Shown here: positions 7,673 through 16,395 of the stretch, one piece after another
Numbering within the stretch: position 1 is the first letter of the stretch
How the letters are laid out: every line of letters begins with the position of its first letter
Assembly: GCF_016612545.1 (NCBI RefSeq)
Contig: NZ_JAENRY010000031.1
Coordinates: forward strand, 1-44,276
Source of the DNA: Streptomyces sp. MBT65
GTDB lineage: Bacteria > Actinomycetota > Actinomycetes > Streptomycetales > Streptomycetaceae
Direction of reading: 5' to 3'
DNA length: 44,276 nt
The notes under the pieces: generated by a model
What the model saw: the letters and a program-made list of their open reading frames with translations, nothing else
Databases searched by the model: none
What the model was told of the DNA's origin: nothing
Made by a program: the position numbers and the translations under genes

Positions 7673-9484
7673 ATGTCTGCCGACCTTCCCACCCCCGTAT
7701 CCGCCGCCCCGAGCACCAGGCGCTCACTCGTGATCGTCGGAGCCGGGCCGCGAGGGACCGGTCTCATCGAGCGCATCGCCGCCAACGCTCCCGAGCTGTA
7801 CGCGGACGCCGAGGGCACCGAGGGTCTCGACATCCACCTCGTCGACCCCCATCCACCCGGCGCCGGACGCATCTGGCGCGCGGCCCAGTCGCCGCTGCTG
7901 TGGATGAACTCGCACGCCGAGGACGTCACCATGTTCACCGACGAGACGGTGGTCATGGACGGTCCGGTACGCCCCGGCCCCACGCTGCACGAATGGGCGG
8001 CCGTCGAGGGCTCCACCTTCGCCGACCGCCAGCTCCAGGGCGCCTATCTGCGCTGGGTGCACGAGGAGGCCGTGGCCGCCCTGCCGCCGGGCATCACCGT
8101 CCACCACCACCCGCGGCGCGCCCTCAGGATCAGCGGCCCGCGCGAGGGCCGCCAGCAGGTGTGGCTGGAGGGCCGCCCGCGCCCGCTCCCCGCCGACCTC
8201 GTCGTCCTCGCGCTCGGTCACCTCGACGCCGAACTCGACCAGGACCAGCGCGAGTTGGCGGCCTACGCCCGCGCCCACGACCTCATCCACCTGCCGCCCG
8301 ACTTCACCGCCGACAGCGACCTGTCCGCCCTCGCGCCCGGCGAACCCGTCCTCGTCCGCGGCTTCGGCCTCGCCTTCGTCGACCTGATGGTGCTGCTCAC
8401 GGAGGGGCGGGGCGGGCGCTACGACGGCGACACCTACGTCCCCTCGGGGCAGGAGCCGGTGCTGTACGTCGGATCGCGGCGCGGAGTGCCGTACCACTCG
8501 AAGATCGGCTACGAGTGGAGCGGTGAACGGCCGCCGCTGCCACGGTTCTTCGGGCCCGCCGAGGTCGACGCGGTGCTCGCGCTGCCGGGGGGCTTCGACT
8601 TCCGGCGGGACGTATGGCCGCTGATCGAGAAGGAGTTGGGGTTCGCGCACTACCACCGGCTGTTCGGTGTGCACCCCGAGCGGACGAGCATCGCCTGGAC
8701 CGTCTTCGAGGAGAAGTACGCGACCGCGGAGCCGGCGGAGCGCGCGGCCCTCGTGGCGTCCGCGGTGCCCGACCCCGCCGACCGGCTCGACCTCGCGGCA
8801 CTCGACCACCCGCTGGACGGCGTGCGGTACGCCTCGCACGAGGAGTTCCAGAAGGGCCTGCGGGCGTATGTGGAAGGGGACTTGAGCCGCCGTCACGATC
8901 CGTCCGACAGCCCGGACCTGGCGGTCTTCCTCGGACTGCTCTCCGTCTACGGGCAGTTGATCCGGCTCGGTGACGTCGGGCCCTGGTGGCACGGCTTCTT
9001 CAGCTATCTCGCCTCCGGACCGCCCGGACCCCGGCTGCGCCAACTCCTCGCGCTCTCCCGGGCCGGCGTCGTGCGGTTCGTCGGCGCGGACATGGCCGTA
9101 GCGGCGGAGGACGGGGTGTTCCGGGCGTCGAGCGCGACCGTGCCGGGGGTGACGATCGAGGCGCGGGCGCTGGTCGAGGCGCGGCTGCCCGAGCCCACGG
9201 TCGGGCGGTCGATCGACCCGCTGCTGCGTGAACTGCACACCGACGGGGCCGTGGTGGAGACTCCGGAGGGACTGCTGCGGGTGGACCGCACCGACGGGCG
9301 GATCCTCGACCGGGACGGACAGCCGCACCCCCGGCGGTTCGCGCTCGGGCCCTACACCGACGTACGGACGCCCGGCGCGTTCACCCGGCCGCGCACCGGC
9401 GGGCCGGCCTTCCGGCAGAACGACGCCACCGCGCGGGCCCTGCTGACGTTCCTGCGCGACCTCGCGTGTCCGGTTTCCGCGTAA
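7673..9484 (+). CDS. FAD/NAD(P)-binding protein (NAD_binding_9 type)
   Basis: A 603-residue cytoplasmic protein with an N-terminal dinucleotide-binding loop, VIVGAGPRGTGLIERI, placing it with the large FAD-NAD(P)-binding family (PF13454 type) that is often beside amino-acid or secondary oxidation genes. A second Rossmann-like segment reads LVVLALGHL, with VRGFGLAFVDLMVLL further on. The ATG at 7673 is preferred over the in-frame GTG at 7646 because GGAG at 7662-7665 lies 7 nt upstream. It is the first gene of a likely operon with two luciferase-like monooxygenases. The role is inferred only: it may be a flavoprotein oxidoreductase working on the same substrate, or a supplier of reduced flavin. 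Confidence 0.8.
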   Translation: MSADLPTPVSAAPSTRRSLVIVGAGPRGTGLIERIAANAPELYADAEGTEGLDIHLVDPHPPGAGRIWRAAQSPLLWMNSHAEDVTMFTDETVVMDGPVRPGPTLHEWAAVEGSTFADRQLQGAYLRWVHEEAVAALPPGITVHHHPRRALRISGPREGRQQVWLEGRPRPLPADLVVLALGHLDAELDQDQRELAAYARAHDLIHLPPDFTADSDLSALAPGEPVLVRGFGLAFVDLMVLLTEGRGGRYDGDTYVPSGQEPVLYVGSRRGVPYHSKIGYEWSGERPPLPRFFGPAEVDAVLALPGGFDFRRDVWPLIEKELGFAHYHRLFGVHPERTSIAWTVFEEKYATAEPAERAALVASAVPDPADRLDLAALDHPLDGVRYASHEEFQKGLRAYVEGDLSRRHDPSDSPDLAVFLGLLSVYGQLIRLGDVGPWWHGFFSYLASGPPGPRLRQLLALSRAGVVRFVGADMAVAAEDGVFRASSATVPGVTIEARALVEARLPEPTVGRSIDPLLRELHTDGAVVETPEGLLRVDRTDGRILDRDGQPHPRRFALGPYTDVRTPGAFTRPRTGGPAFRQNDATARALLTFLRDLACPVSA

Positions 9485-9595
9485 CGCCCGAACCGGTCGG
9501 TGAAGTCCCGGGCCTCATCAAGGACTTGGCCTCTCCGAGGGGCACGGCCTTGGCCCTCTCCGCGGTGCTCCGAACGACAGGAAGGCTTTCCTCCC

Positions 9596-10672
9596 ATGAC
9601 CTCCTCGCACGGCCGGGGCCTGCATCTGGCCGCCGCCGTCGACCAGCGGTCGGCCTACGACGCCGACTCCTACGTCGAGTTGGCGCGGCTCGCCGAGAGC
9701 GGCGGCCTCGACTTCGTGACGCTCGACGACACCTTCGCGCGCCCCGGACCCGACGCGCTCGCCGTCCTGTCCCGCGTCGCCCCGGTCACCCACCGCGTCG
9801 GCCTGGTGCCCACCGTGACCGTCACCCACACCGAGCCCTTCCATGTGCAGGCCGCGGTCGCGACCCTCGACTGGGTCAGCCGGGGCCGGGCCGGCTGGCG
9901 GATCGACGTGTCGACCAGCGAGGGCGAGGCCCGGCTCTTCGGCCGCCGGCACGCCGCGCCCGCCGACGCGCTGTGGCAGGAAGCGGGCGAAGTCGCCGAA
10001 GCCGCGGCCCAGTTGTGGGACAGCTGGGAGGACGACGCCGAGATCCGGTCCACCGCCACCGGCCGCTTCGTCGACCGCGACAAGCTGCACCACGTCGACT
10101 TCCAGGGCTCCGGGTTCTCCGTCAAGGGCCCCTCGATCGTGCCCAGACCCCCACAGGGCCACCCGGTCCGCGTGGTCGACGCCACCGAGGGCCAGGCCCG
10201 TCGGACGGCCGCCCGGTACGCCGATGTGGCCCTCGTCCGCGCCGCGAGTTCCGCGCAGGCCGGCGCCGTACGGGCCGAACTGCGGGCGGCCGCCGAGAAG
10301 TTCGGCCGCGACCCCGACAGCCTGCGGGTCCTGGTGAGCCTCGTCGTCGACCTCGGCGACGGCGAGCACGCGGCCGAGCCGGGCCACGGCGGGGGCGGCC
10401 CCCGGCAGACCGCGCACGGCCCGCTGTACCGGGGCGGCCCGGTCGACCTCGCCGAACTGATCGCCGGCTGGCACGGCGACCGTACCGTCGACGGCTTCCA
10501 CCTCACGCCCGTCGAACCCCGCCGCGACCTGGAACGGCTCGTCAACGGCACGGTCGCGCTGCTCCAACACCGGGGCCTGTTCCGCACGTTCTACCCGGGC
10601 AGCACGCTCAGAGAGCATCTGGGCCTGGCCCGGCCCGTCAACCGGTACGCGGTGACCGGGGGAGCGTCATGA
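9596..10672 (+). CDS. Luciferase-like flavin-dependent monooxygenase (shorter, divergent copy)
   Basis: A 358-residue LLM-class flavin-dependent oxidoreductase with a TIM-barrel fold. The N-terminal half carries typical motifs: FVTLDDTFARPGPDALAVLS, the VGLVPTVTVTHTEPFHVQ strand, and DWVSRGRAGWRIDVSTS. The second half contains a glycine-rich insertion (GHGGGGP) and looks less conserved than that of its neighbour. The ATG at 9596 follows AGGAAGG (9579-9585) with 10 nt spacing; an upstream in-frame start at 9500 lacks a ribosome binding site. The stop overlaps the next gene as ATGA. The substrate is unknown; the family includes sulfonate, nitrilotriacetate and long-chain alkane monooxygenases. 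Confidence 0.85.
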   Translation: MTSSHGRGLHLAAAVDQRSAYDADSYVELARLAESGGLDFVTLDDTFARPGPDALAVLSRVAPVTHRVGLVPTVTVTHTEPFHVQAAVATLDWVSRGRAGWRIDVSTSEGEARLFGRRHAAPADALWQEAGEVAEAAAQLWDSWEDDAEIRSTATGRFVDRDKLHHVDFQGSGFSVKGPSIVPRPPQGHPVRVVDATEGQARRTAARYADVALVRAASSAQAGAVRAELRAAAEKFGRDPDSLRVLVSLVVDLGDGEHAAEPGHGGGGPRQTAHGPLYRGGPVDLAELIAGWHGDRTVDGFHLTPVEPRRDLERLVNGTVALLQHRGLFRTFYPGSTLREHLGLARPVNRYAVTGGAS

Positions 10673-11979
10673 CCGTACGAAGGCCTGCCCGCAAGCAGAT
10701 CCATCTGGCCGCGCACTTCCCCGGCGTCAACAGCACCACCGTGTGGGCCGATCCGCGGTCGAGGTCCCAGATCGCCTTCTCCTCCTTCGAGCATCTCGCG
10801 CGCACCGCCGAACGCGGGCTCTTCGACTTCTTCTTTCTCGCCGAGGGGCTGCGGCTGCGCGAACACAAGGGCCGTATCCACGACTTGGACGTGGTGGGCC
10901 GGCCGGAGTCCCTCACGGTCCTGAACGCGCTCGCCGCCGTCACCGAGCGGATCGGTCTGGCCGCCACGGTCAACGCGACCTTCAACGAACCGTACGAACT
11001 CGCCCGCAGACTCGCCACGTTGGACCACCTCAGCGGCGGCCGGGCGGCCTGGAACGTGGTGACCTCCTCGGACGCCTTCACCGGCGAGAACTTCCGCCGC
11101 GGCGGCTACCTCGACCGAGCGGACCGGTACACCCGGGCCGCCGAATTCGTAGCCGTAGCAAGGGAGTTGTGGGACTCCTGGACTCCCGACGGACTCTCCC
11201 GCCCCTTCGCCCACCGGGGCCAACACTTCGACATCGCGGGCGAGTTCACCGTGCCGCGCGCACCGCAGGGGCACCCGGTCGTCATCCAGGCCGGGGACTC
11301 GGGGGAGGGGAGGGAGTTCGCAGCCCGGGCTGCCGACGTGATCTTCACGCGGCACGGCACGCTGGAGGACGGTCGCGCCTTCTACGCCGACGTGAAGGGC
11401 CGCCTCGCCAAGTACGGCCGGAGCGCCGACGACCTCAAGATCATGCCCGGGGTCACCGTCGTCCTCGGCGACACGGCGGCCGAGGCGCAGGAGCGGGCCG
11501 CCGAGATCCGGCGGCAGCAGGTCTCCCCGCAGAACGCGATCCTCGCCCTGGAGCAGATCTGGGGCACGGACCTCTCCTCCTACGACCCCGACGGCCCGTT
11601 CCCCGACGAGGACCCGGTGCCGGACGCGTCGCTCACCCAGGGGCGCAACCGGCACGGCGATCCTGTCGCGACGGCCGAGAAGTGGCGGGCCCTGTCCCGG
11701 GAGAAGGGGCTGTCCATCCGGCAGACCGTGATCGAGGCGAGCGGCCGGCAGTCCTTCATCGGCACCCCGGAGGCGGTCGCCGCCGAACTGGAGACGTTCG
11801 TACGACAGGACGCGGCCGACGGCTTCATCCTGGTACCGCATCTCACCCCGGGCGGCCTCGACGAGTTCGTGGACCGGGTGGTGCCGCTGCTCCAGGAACG
11901 GGGCGCGTTCCGCACGGAATACCGGGGCACGACCCTGCGCTCACATCTCGGGCTCCCCGACCCGGCACGGCAGGGGTGA
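10669..11979 (+). CDS. NtaA/SnaA/DszA-family FMN-dependent monooxygenase
   Basis: A 436-residue monooxygenase of the NtaA/DmoA branch, expected to use reduced FMN supplied by a separate reductase to hydroxylate or cleave a C-N or C-S substrate. Family motifs are clear: IHLAAHFPGVNSTTVW at the start, FFFLAEGLRLRE, the LSGGRAAWNVVTSSDAFTGENF segment and a late QTVIEASGRQSFIGTPEAVA. The start ATG at 10669 overlaps the previous stop by 4 nt, so the two LLM proteins are probably made in similar amounts and may act together. No dedicated flavin reductase is evident in the operon. Substrate is not predictable. Confidence 0.88.
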   Translation: MTVRRPARKQIHLAAHFPGVNSTTVWADPRSRSQIAFSSFEHLARTAERGLFDFFFLAEGLRLREHKGRIHDLDVVGRPESLTVLNALAAVTERIGLAATVNATFNEPYELARRLATLDHLSGGRAAWNVVTSSDAFTGENFRRGGYLDRADRYTRAAEFVAVARELWDSWTPDGLSRPFAHRGQHFDIAGEFTVPRAPQGHPVVIQAGDSGEGREFAARAADVIFTRHGTLEDGRAFYADVKGRLAKYGRSADDLKIMPGVTVVLGDTAAEAQERAAEIRRQQVSPQNAILALEQIWGTDLSSYDPDGPFPDEDPVPDASLTQGRNRHGDPVATAEKWRALSREKGLSIRQTVIEASGRQSFIGTPEAVAAELETFVRQDAADGFILVPHLTPGGLDEFVDRVVPLLQERGAFRTEYRGTTLRSHLGLPDPARQG

Positions 11980-12025
11980 CCGCACGACGACAGGACCGAG
12001 CGCACGACGACGGAGAGCTGACGGC

Positions 12026-12826
12026 ATGACCTCGGACGCGGCCGGCGCATGGAAGCAGTGGCACGAGCACCGCACGGAGACCGTGTCGGCCCCCTACGGA
12101 CCCCTCGCCCTGACCGGCACGCACTGGCTGGAGGACCGTCCGGACGGTCGACTCCCGGGTATTCCCGGCACTTGGGTCCTCGACGGTGACGCCGTCGTCC
12201 TCACCGCGCCGACCGACGGGCGCAACGGACTGACCGTCGACGGGAAACCCTTCACCGGCGAGATCCGCCTCGGCGTGGACACCGGCCCGGTGAGCGCGGC
12301 CCGCGTCGGCCTCGGCGAGCGCCGGCTGGCCGTCCTGATCCGCGAGGGCGCCTGGTGCGTGCGCGACTACGACCCCGACTCGGCGGCGCACCGCGCGTTC
12401 CGGGGCGTCGAGACCACGCCGTACGATCCGCGCTTCTCGGTGCCGGGGCGCTTCACGCCGTACGAGATGTGGCGCGTCGTGCGCGTCGGTACGGCGGACG
12501 GGGTCGAGCGCGGGCTCGGGCTGTCGGGTGAACTCGCCTTCCAGGTCGACGGGTCGGACCTGACGCTCCAGGTGGCGGTGCAGGACGACGGCAGGTTGTG
12601 GGCGGTGTTCGCCGACTCCACGAGCGGGGACAGCAGTTACCGGTTCCGGTTCCTGTATCCGGCCGCGCCCGATGCCGAGGGGCGCACAACGGTGGACTTC
12701 AACCGGGCGGTGCTCCCGCTGTGCGCGTTCGCCGAACATTTCATCTGCCCTTTCCCGCCGCCCGGGAATACGCTGGGCCTCGCGATCGAGGCGGGGGAGC
12801 GGACCCTTCGGCAGGTGGGCCGGTGA
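12026..12826 (+). CDS. DUF1684-family protein
   Basis: A 266-residue protein of the DUF1684 family. The diagnostic C-terminal block is present as TVDFNRAVLPLCAFAEHF followed by CPFPPPGN. There is no signal peptide, so a cytoplasmic location is likely. It lies 46 nt after the FMN monooxygenase on the same strand and is probably the last gene of that operon, suggesting a role in the same oxidative pathway, but the biochemical function of the family is not known. The ATG at 12026 has a GGAGAG-type site about 10 nt upstream. Confidence 0.85.
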   Translation: MTSDAAGAWKQWHEHRTETVSAPYGPLALTGTHWLEDRPDGRLPGIPGTWVLDGDAVVLTAPTDGRNGLTVDGKPFTGEIRLGVDTGPVSAARVGLGERRLAVLIREGAWCVRDYDPDSAAHRAFRGVETTPYDPRFSVPGRFTPYEMWRVVRVGTADGVERGLGLSGELAFQVDGSDLTLQVAVQDDGRLWAVFADSTSGDSSYRFRFLYPAAPDAEGRTTVDFNRAVLPLCAFAEHFICPFPPPGNTLGLAIEAGERTLRQVGR

Positions 12827-12968
12827 CCTGCGGTGGACCGGGTTGTGGACCACTGCTCAGGGGTGATCAACTCGCGTAGATCGTGGGCAAGTTGAAGGCC
12901 GCACGGCCGAAAGGCGCCCTTGCGCCCGGCGACCGGGCGGCCGAATACTCCCCCACAGCGCTTGTCAG

Positions 12969-12983
12969 GAACACGACGTGTTC
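12969..12983. promoter_or_regulatory. Perfect 15-nt palindrome upstream of streptogrisin-like gene
   Basis: GAACACGACGTGTTC is a perfect palindrome around a central A, 85 nt upstream of the GTG of the first protease gene. The arms resemble LexA-like GAAC/GTTC half-sites, but with a 7-nt rather than 4-nt spacer, so a LexA site is not proposed. A protease-specific or developmental regulator is possible. Confidence 0.4.
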
Positions 12984-13067
12984 GCAAACCGGACGGCCGA
13001 CCCTGACTGCGCCTCACGGGCCCCGACCCCACGCGGGCCCCCGAATTCCCCTAGGAGGGAACGAAAC

Positions 13068-13964
13068 GTGAGGATCAAGCGCACCACCCCGCGCAGCGGA
13101 ATCGCGAGACGGACCAGGCTGATCGCCGTGGCCACCGGATTCGCCGCCGCTGCCGCGTTCGCCGTCCCCACCGCGAACGCCAGCACCGCACAGACGTTCA
13201 GCGCGACCCAGCTCTCCGCGGCCAACTCGTCCGTGCTCAAGGCCGATGTCCCAGGCACCGCCTGGGCGGTCGACAGCAAGACGAACCGTGTCGTCGTCAC
13301 CGTCGACAGCACGGTCTCCCAGGCCGAGATCGCGAAGATCAAGGCGCAGGCGGGCAGCGCCGCAGGCGCGCTCACCATCAAGCACACGGCCGGTCAGTTC
13401 AAGAGGCTGATCACCGGTGGCGACGCCATCTACGGCGGTGGCTACCGCTGCTCACTGGGCTTCAACGTGCACAGCGGGAGCACGTACTACTTCCTGACCG
13501 CCGGCCACTGCGGTGAGGTCGCCTCCACCTGGTACTCCAACTCCGGTCAGAGCACGGTGCTGGGCACCAACGTCAGCTACAGCTTCCCGACCAACGACTT
13601 CGCGCTGGTGCGCTACACGGGCTCGGCCACGCACCCGAGCACGGTCGGCACCCAGACGATCAGCAGCGCGGCGACGCCCTCCGTGGGCACCACCGTCTAC
13701 CGGCGCGGCTCCACCACCGGCACGCACAGCGGCCGGGTCACCGCGCTGAACGCCACCGTCAACTACGGCAGCGGCGACGTGGTGTACCAGATGATCCAGA
13801 CCACCGTCTGCGCCGAGGGCGGCGACAGCGGCGGTCCCCTGTACTCCGGCACCGTGGCCTACGGTCTGACCTCGGGCGGCAGTGGCAACTGCACCTCCGG
13901 CGGTACGACCTTCTTCCAGCCGGTCACCGAGGCGCTGAGCTACTACGGCGTGAGCGTCGGCTGA
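13068..13964 (+). CDS. Secreted chymotrypsin-like serine protease (streptogrisin A/B-type precursor)
   Basis: A 298-residue pre-pro-protease of family S1. The signal peptide covers about residues 1-38 (VPTANA before the cut). A propeptide of the alpha-lytic/streptogrisin type runs to Leu114, and the mature enzyme would begin at [11 protein letters not shown] and be 184 residues, the normal size of streptogrisins A and B. The catalytic triad is His147 (LTAGHC), Asp177 (PTNDFAL) and Ser254 (EGGDSGGPL), with disulfide cysteines in the usual places. The GTG start at 13068 has AGGAGG at 13053-13058. A strong terminator follows. The preference is probably for large hydrophobic P1 residues by family analogy. 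Confidence 0.95.
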   Translation: MRIKRTTPRSGIARRTRLIAVATGFAAAAAFAVPTANASTAQTFSATQLSAANSSVLKADVPGTAWAVDSKTNRVVVTVDSTVSQAEIAKIKAQAGSAAGALTIKHTAGQFKRLITGGDAIYGGGYRCSLGFNVHSGSTYYFLTAGHCGEVASTWYSNSGQSTVLGTNVSYSFPTNDFALVRYTGSATHPSTVGTQTISSAATPSVGTTVYRRGSTTGTHSGRVTALNATVNYGSGDVVYQMIQTTVCAEGGDSGGPLYSGTVAYGLTSGGSGNCTSGGTTFFQPVTEALSYYGVSVG

Positions 13965-14010
13965 CGCCCGCCTGAATCCCTTCCGCTCCGGACTGCAGCC
14001 GGCGGCGGGT

Positions 14011-14043
14011 GAGCCCCCGCACGCAACTGGCGTGCGGGGGCTC
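14011..14043 (+). terminator. Strong intrinsic terminator after streptogrisin-like gene
   Basis: A perfect 14-bp GC-rich stem (14011-14024 with 14030-14043) closes a 5-nt loop and is followed by CTTGTGTG. It lies 46 nt after the protease stop codon and ahead of the slipin start. Confidence 0.85.
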
Positions 14044-14094
14044 GCTCTTGTGTGCGGGGCGGGGTTACCGTCGTCGTATCGGAGAAGGCACCTG

Positions 14095-15009
14095 ATGCGC
14101 CACGTCGGACCCTGGGGGGCCGTGATGGTCGAGGAGCTGGTGACGGCGGGAGTGACCCTCGCGTCCGTCGGAGTGGTGTACACGATGGCGGCGGCGCGGG
14201 TCGTCAAACAGTACGAGCGGGGTGTGGTCTTCCGGCTCGGCAGACTCCGGTCGGACGTGCGTGGACCCGGGTTCACGATGGTCGTGCCGTTCGTGGACAA
14301 GCTCCGCAAGATCAATATGCAGATCGTCACGATGCCCGTGCCCGCGCAGGAGGGCATCACGCGCGACAACGTGACGGTCCGGGTGGACGCGGTCGTCTAT
14401 TTCAAGGTCGTCGACGCGGCCGACGCGTTGGTGAAGGTCGAGGACTATCGCTTCGCCGTCTCGCAGATGGCGCAGACCTCGCTGCGGTCGATCATCGGCA
14501 AGAGCGACCTCGACGATCTGCTCTCCAACCGTGAAAAGCTCAACCAGGGGCTGGAGTTGATGATCGACAGCCCCTCCATCGGGTGGGGCGTGCAGATCGA
14601 CCGGGTCGAGATCAAGGACGTCTCCCTGCCCGAGACGATGAAGCGCTCGATGGCCCGCCAGGCCGAGGCCGACCGCGAACGCCGGGCCCGGATCATCAAC
14701 GCCGACGCCGAGTTGCAGGCCTCCAAGAAACTCGCCGAGGCCGCCGAGCAGATGTCGGAACAGCCCGCGGCACTCCAACTCCGGCTGCTGCAAACGGTGG
14801 TGGCGGTCGCGGCCGAGAAGAACTCGACACTCGTGCTCCCCTTCCCCGTCGAGCTGCTGCGCTTCCTGGAGCGCGCGGCCCCGGCCGCGCCCGCGGCGCC
14901 CGTGACACCCGTTGCCCCCGTGGCGCCGCAACCGGTGCAGGAGCAACTCCCGCCCGCCGAGCCCCACTCGGGTCCGGAGTCCGAGGGGTCGAATTCAGGA
15001 CAGGGCTAG
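14095..15009 (+). CDS. SPFH/band-7 membrane protein (slipin/stomatin-like)
   Basis: A 304-residue bacterial slipin. One N-terminal membrane helix (residues about 11-30, VTAGVTLASVGVVYTMAA) precedes the band-7 domain, recognised from EYERGVVFRLGR-like VKQYERGVVFRLGRL, GPGFTMVVPFVD, TRDNVTVRVDAVVYFKVVD and RSIIGKSDLDDLLSNRE. The C terminus is proline/alanine-rich. Such proteins form oligomeric scaffolds of membrane microdomains and often associate with NfeD partners or membrane proteases; no NfeD gene is seen here. The ATG at 14095 is chosen because GGAGAAGG lies at 14081-14088; ATG 14125 is an alternative. It sits between two secreted protease genes, though a link between them is not shown. 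Confidence 0.88.
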   Translation: MRHVGPWGAVMVEELVTAGVTLASVGVVYTMAAARVVKQYERGVVFRLGRLRSDVRGPGFTMVVPFVDKLRKINMQIVTMPVPAQEGITRDNVTVRVDAVVYFKVVDAADALVKVEDYRFAVSQMAQTSLRSIIGKSDLDDLLSNREKLNQGLELMIDSPSIGWGVQIDRVEIKDVSLPETMKRSMARQAEADRERRARIINADAELQASKKLAEAAEQMSEQPAALQLRLLQTVVAVAAEKNSTLVLPFPVELLRFLERAAPAAPAAPVTPVAPVAPQPVQEQLPPAEPHSGPESEGSNSGQG

Positions 15010-15239
15010 ACCTCACTGGCTGATGGACGGTGCTCGCACGCGGTGTTTGCAGTGCGAACGGCCTGGGGTGACAGTGAACATTCAAAGCGATGAGGGCGTG
15101 CGGCCCGGCCCCGCGCGCGACCTGAAGTCGACCTTGTGCGCCCCCTGTGAGCTTGGGAAGAGTGGGTGCCCGTCAACCTACCTTTCGGCCCGCCGGGCCC
15201 TCTGACCTGCCGGGCCGACCCCCCACAGGAGGACACGAG

Positions 15240-16322
15240 TTGAAGCACCGACGGATATTCCGGCGACGGGCGGTCGTGGCGGGCGCGGGCGCAGCCGCAC
15301 TGGTCGTCGCGGGAGTCACCTTGCAGAGTGCGAACGCCAGCGAGACCACGCGGGCGGCCGCACCTCACACCCTCTCGGCCCTGGCGGCCGGAAAGCTCGC
15401 CTCGACACTCGGCGAGGACCTCGGCACCGACGCGGCCGGCACGTTCTACGACGCGAAGACCAGGAGCCTCGTGGTCAACGTGCTCGACAAGGCCGCCGCC
15501 GACACCGTGCGTTCGGCCGGCGCCCGGGCGAGAATCGTCGAGAACTCCCTCGCCGAGCTGACGAGCGCCCGGACGACCCTCAAGCAGGACGCGACCATCC
15601 CCGGCACCTCCTGGGCGACCGACCCCACCACCAACAAGGTCGTCGTCACCGCCGACCGCACGGTCTCCGACGCCGAGTGGACCAAGCTCACCCAGGTCGT
15701 CGCCGGACTCGGCGGCACGGCCGAACTCCAGCGCACCAAGGGAGAGTTCACACCCTTCATCGCGGGCGGCGACGCCATCACCGGCTCGGGCGGCCGCTGT
15801 TCGCTCGGCTTCAACGTGGTCAAGGGCGGCGCGCCCTACTTCATCACCGCCGGACACTGCACCGAGGCCATCTCCACCTGGACCGACTCCAGTGGCAACC
15901 GGATCGGCACGAACGAGCAGTCCAGCTTCCCGGACAACGACTTCGGGCTGGTCAAGTACACCTCGGACGTCGCCCACCCGAGCGCGGTCGACCTCTACAA
16001 CGGCTCCTCGCAGGCCATCACCCACGCCGCCGACGCCACCGTCGGCGAGAAGGTGACCCGCAGCGGCTCGACGACCCAGGTGCACACCGGGACGGTCACC
16101 GGCCTGGACGCCACCGTGAACTACGGCAACGGCGACATCGTCAACGGCCTCATCCAGACCGACGTCTGCGCCGAGCCCGGCGACAGCGGCGGCTCCCTCT
16201 TCGACGGCGACGCGGCGATCGGCCTGACCTCCGGCGGCAGCGGCGACTGCACCTCGGGCGGCGAGACCTTCTTCCAACCGGTCACCGAGGCGCTGTCGAC
16301 GTTCGGGGCGCGGATCGGCTGA
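15240..16322 (+). CDS. Secreted serine protease (streptogrisin D-type precursor)
   Basis: A 360-residue S1 protease precursor with a TTG start at 15240, supported by AGGAGG at 15227-15232 (7 nt spacing). The signal peptide is about residues 1-33 (QSANASE), and the propeptide of roughly 140 residues is longer than that of the upstream protease. The mature enzyme would start at [12 protein letters not shown] (residue 174) and be 187 residues. The triad is His206 (ITAGHC), Asp234 (PDNDFGL) and Ser316 (EPGDSGGSL). The close match of motifs to streptogrisin D rather than A/B is my reading of the mature region from memory. It is a paralogue of the protease at 13068, separated from it by the slipin gene. 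Confidence 0.93.
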   Translation: MKHRRIFRRRAVVAGAGAAALVVAGVTLQSANASETTRAAAPHTLSALAAGKLASTLGEDLGTDAAGTFYDAKTRSLVVNVLDKAAADTVRSAGARARIVENSLAELTSARTTLKQDATIPGTSWATDPTTNKVVVTADRTVSDAEWTKLTQVVAGLGGTAELQRTKGEFTPFIAGGDAITGSGGRCSLGFNVVKGGAPYFITAGHCTEAISTWTDSSGNRIGTNEQSSFPDNDFGLVKYTSDVAHPSAVDLYNGSSQAITHAADATVGEKVTRSGSTTQVHTGTVTGLDATVNYGNGDIVNGLIQTDVCAEPGDSGGSLFDGDAAIGLTSGGSGDCTSGGETFFQPVTEALSTFGARIG

Positions 16323-16342
16323 CCTGCCCACAGGGTGGTGCG

Positions 16343-16376
16343 AAGTCCCGCTCCCGCGCGCGAGGGAGCGGGACTT
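16343..16376. terminator. Bidirectional terminator between streptogrisin D-like gene and ATPase
   Basis: AAGTCCCGCTCCC at 16343-16355 pairs perfectly with 16364-16376 around an 8-nt loop, between convergent genes, and is flanked by a short T/A run on each side. It should act in both directions. Confidence 0.8.
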
Positions 16377-16395
16377 TCGTGTCCGTACGGCCGGC

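Noticed and set aside
9466..10668. A long open frame running into the second LLM monooxygenase, suggesting an 837-residue protein.
   Set aside because: The first part is an arginine/proline-rich shadow of the first LLM gene in another frame. The real gene starts at ATG 10669, with an ATGA overlap and family sequence from its first residue.
12969..12983. GAACACGACGTGTTC as a LexA box.
   Set aside because: The half-sites are 7 nt apart instead of 4 nt, so it does not match the actinobacterial LexA consensus.
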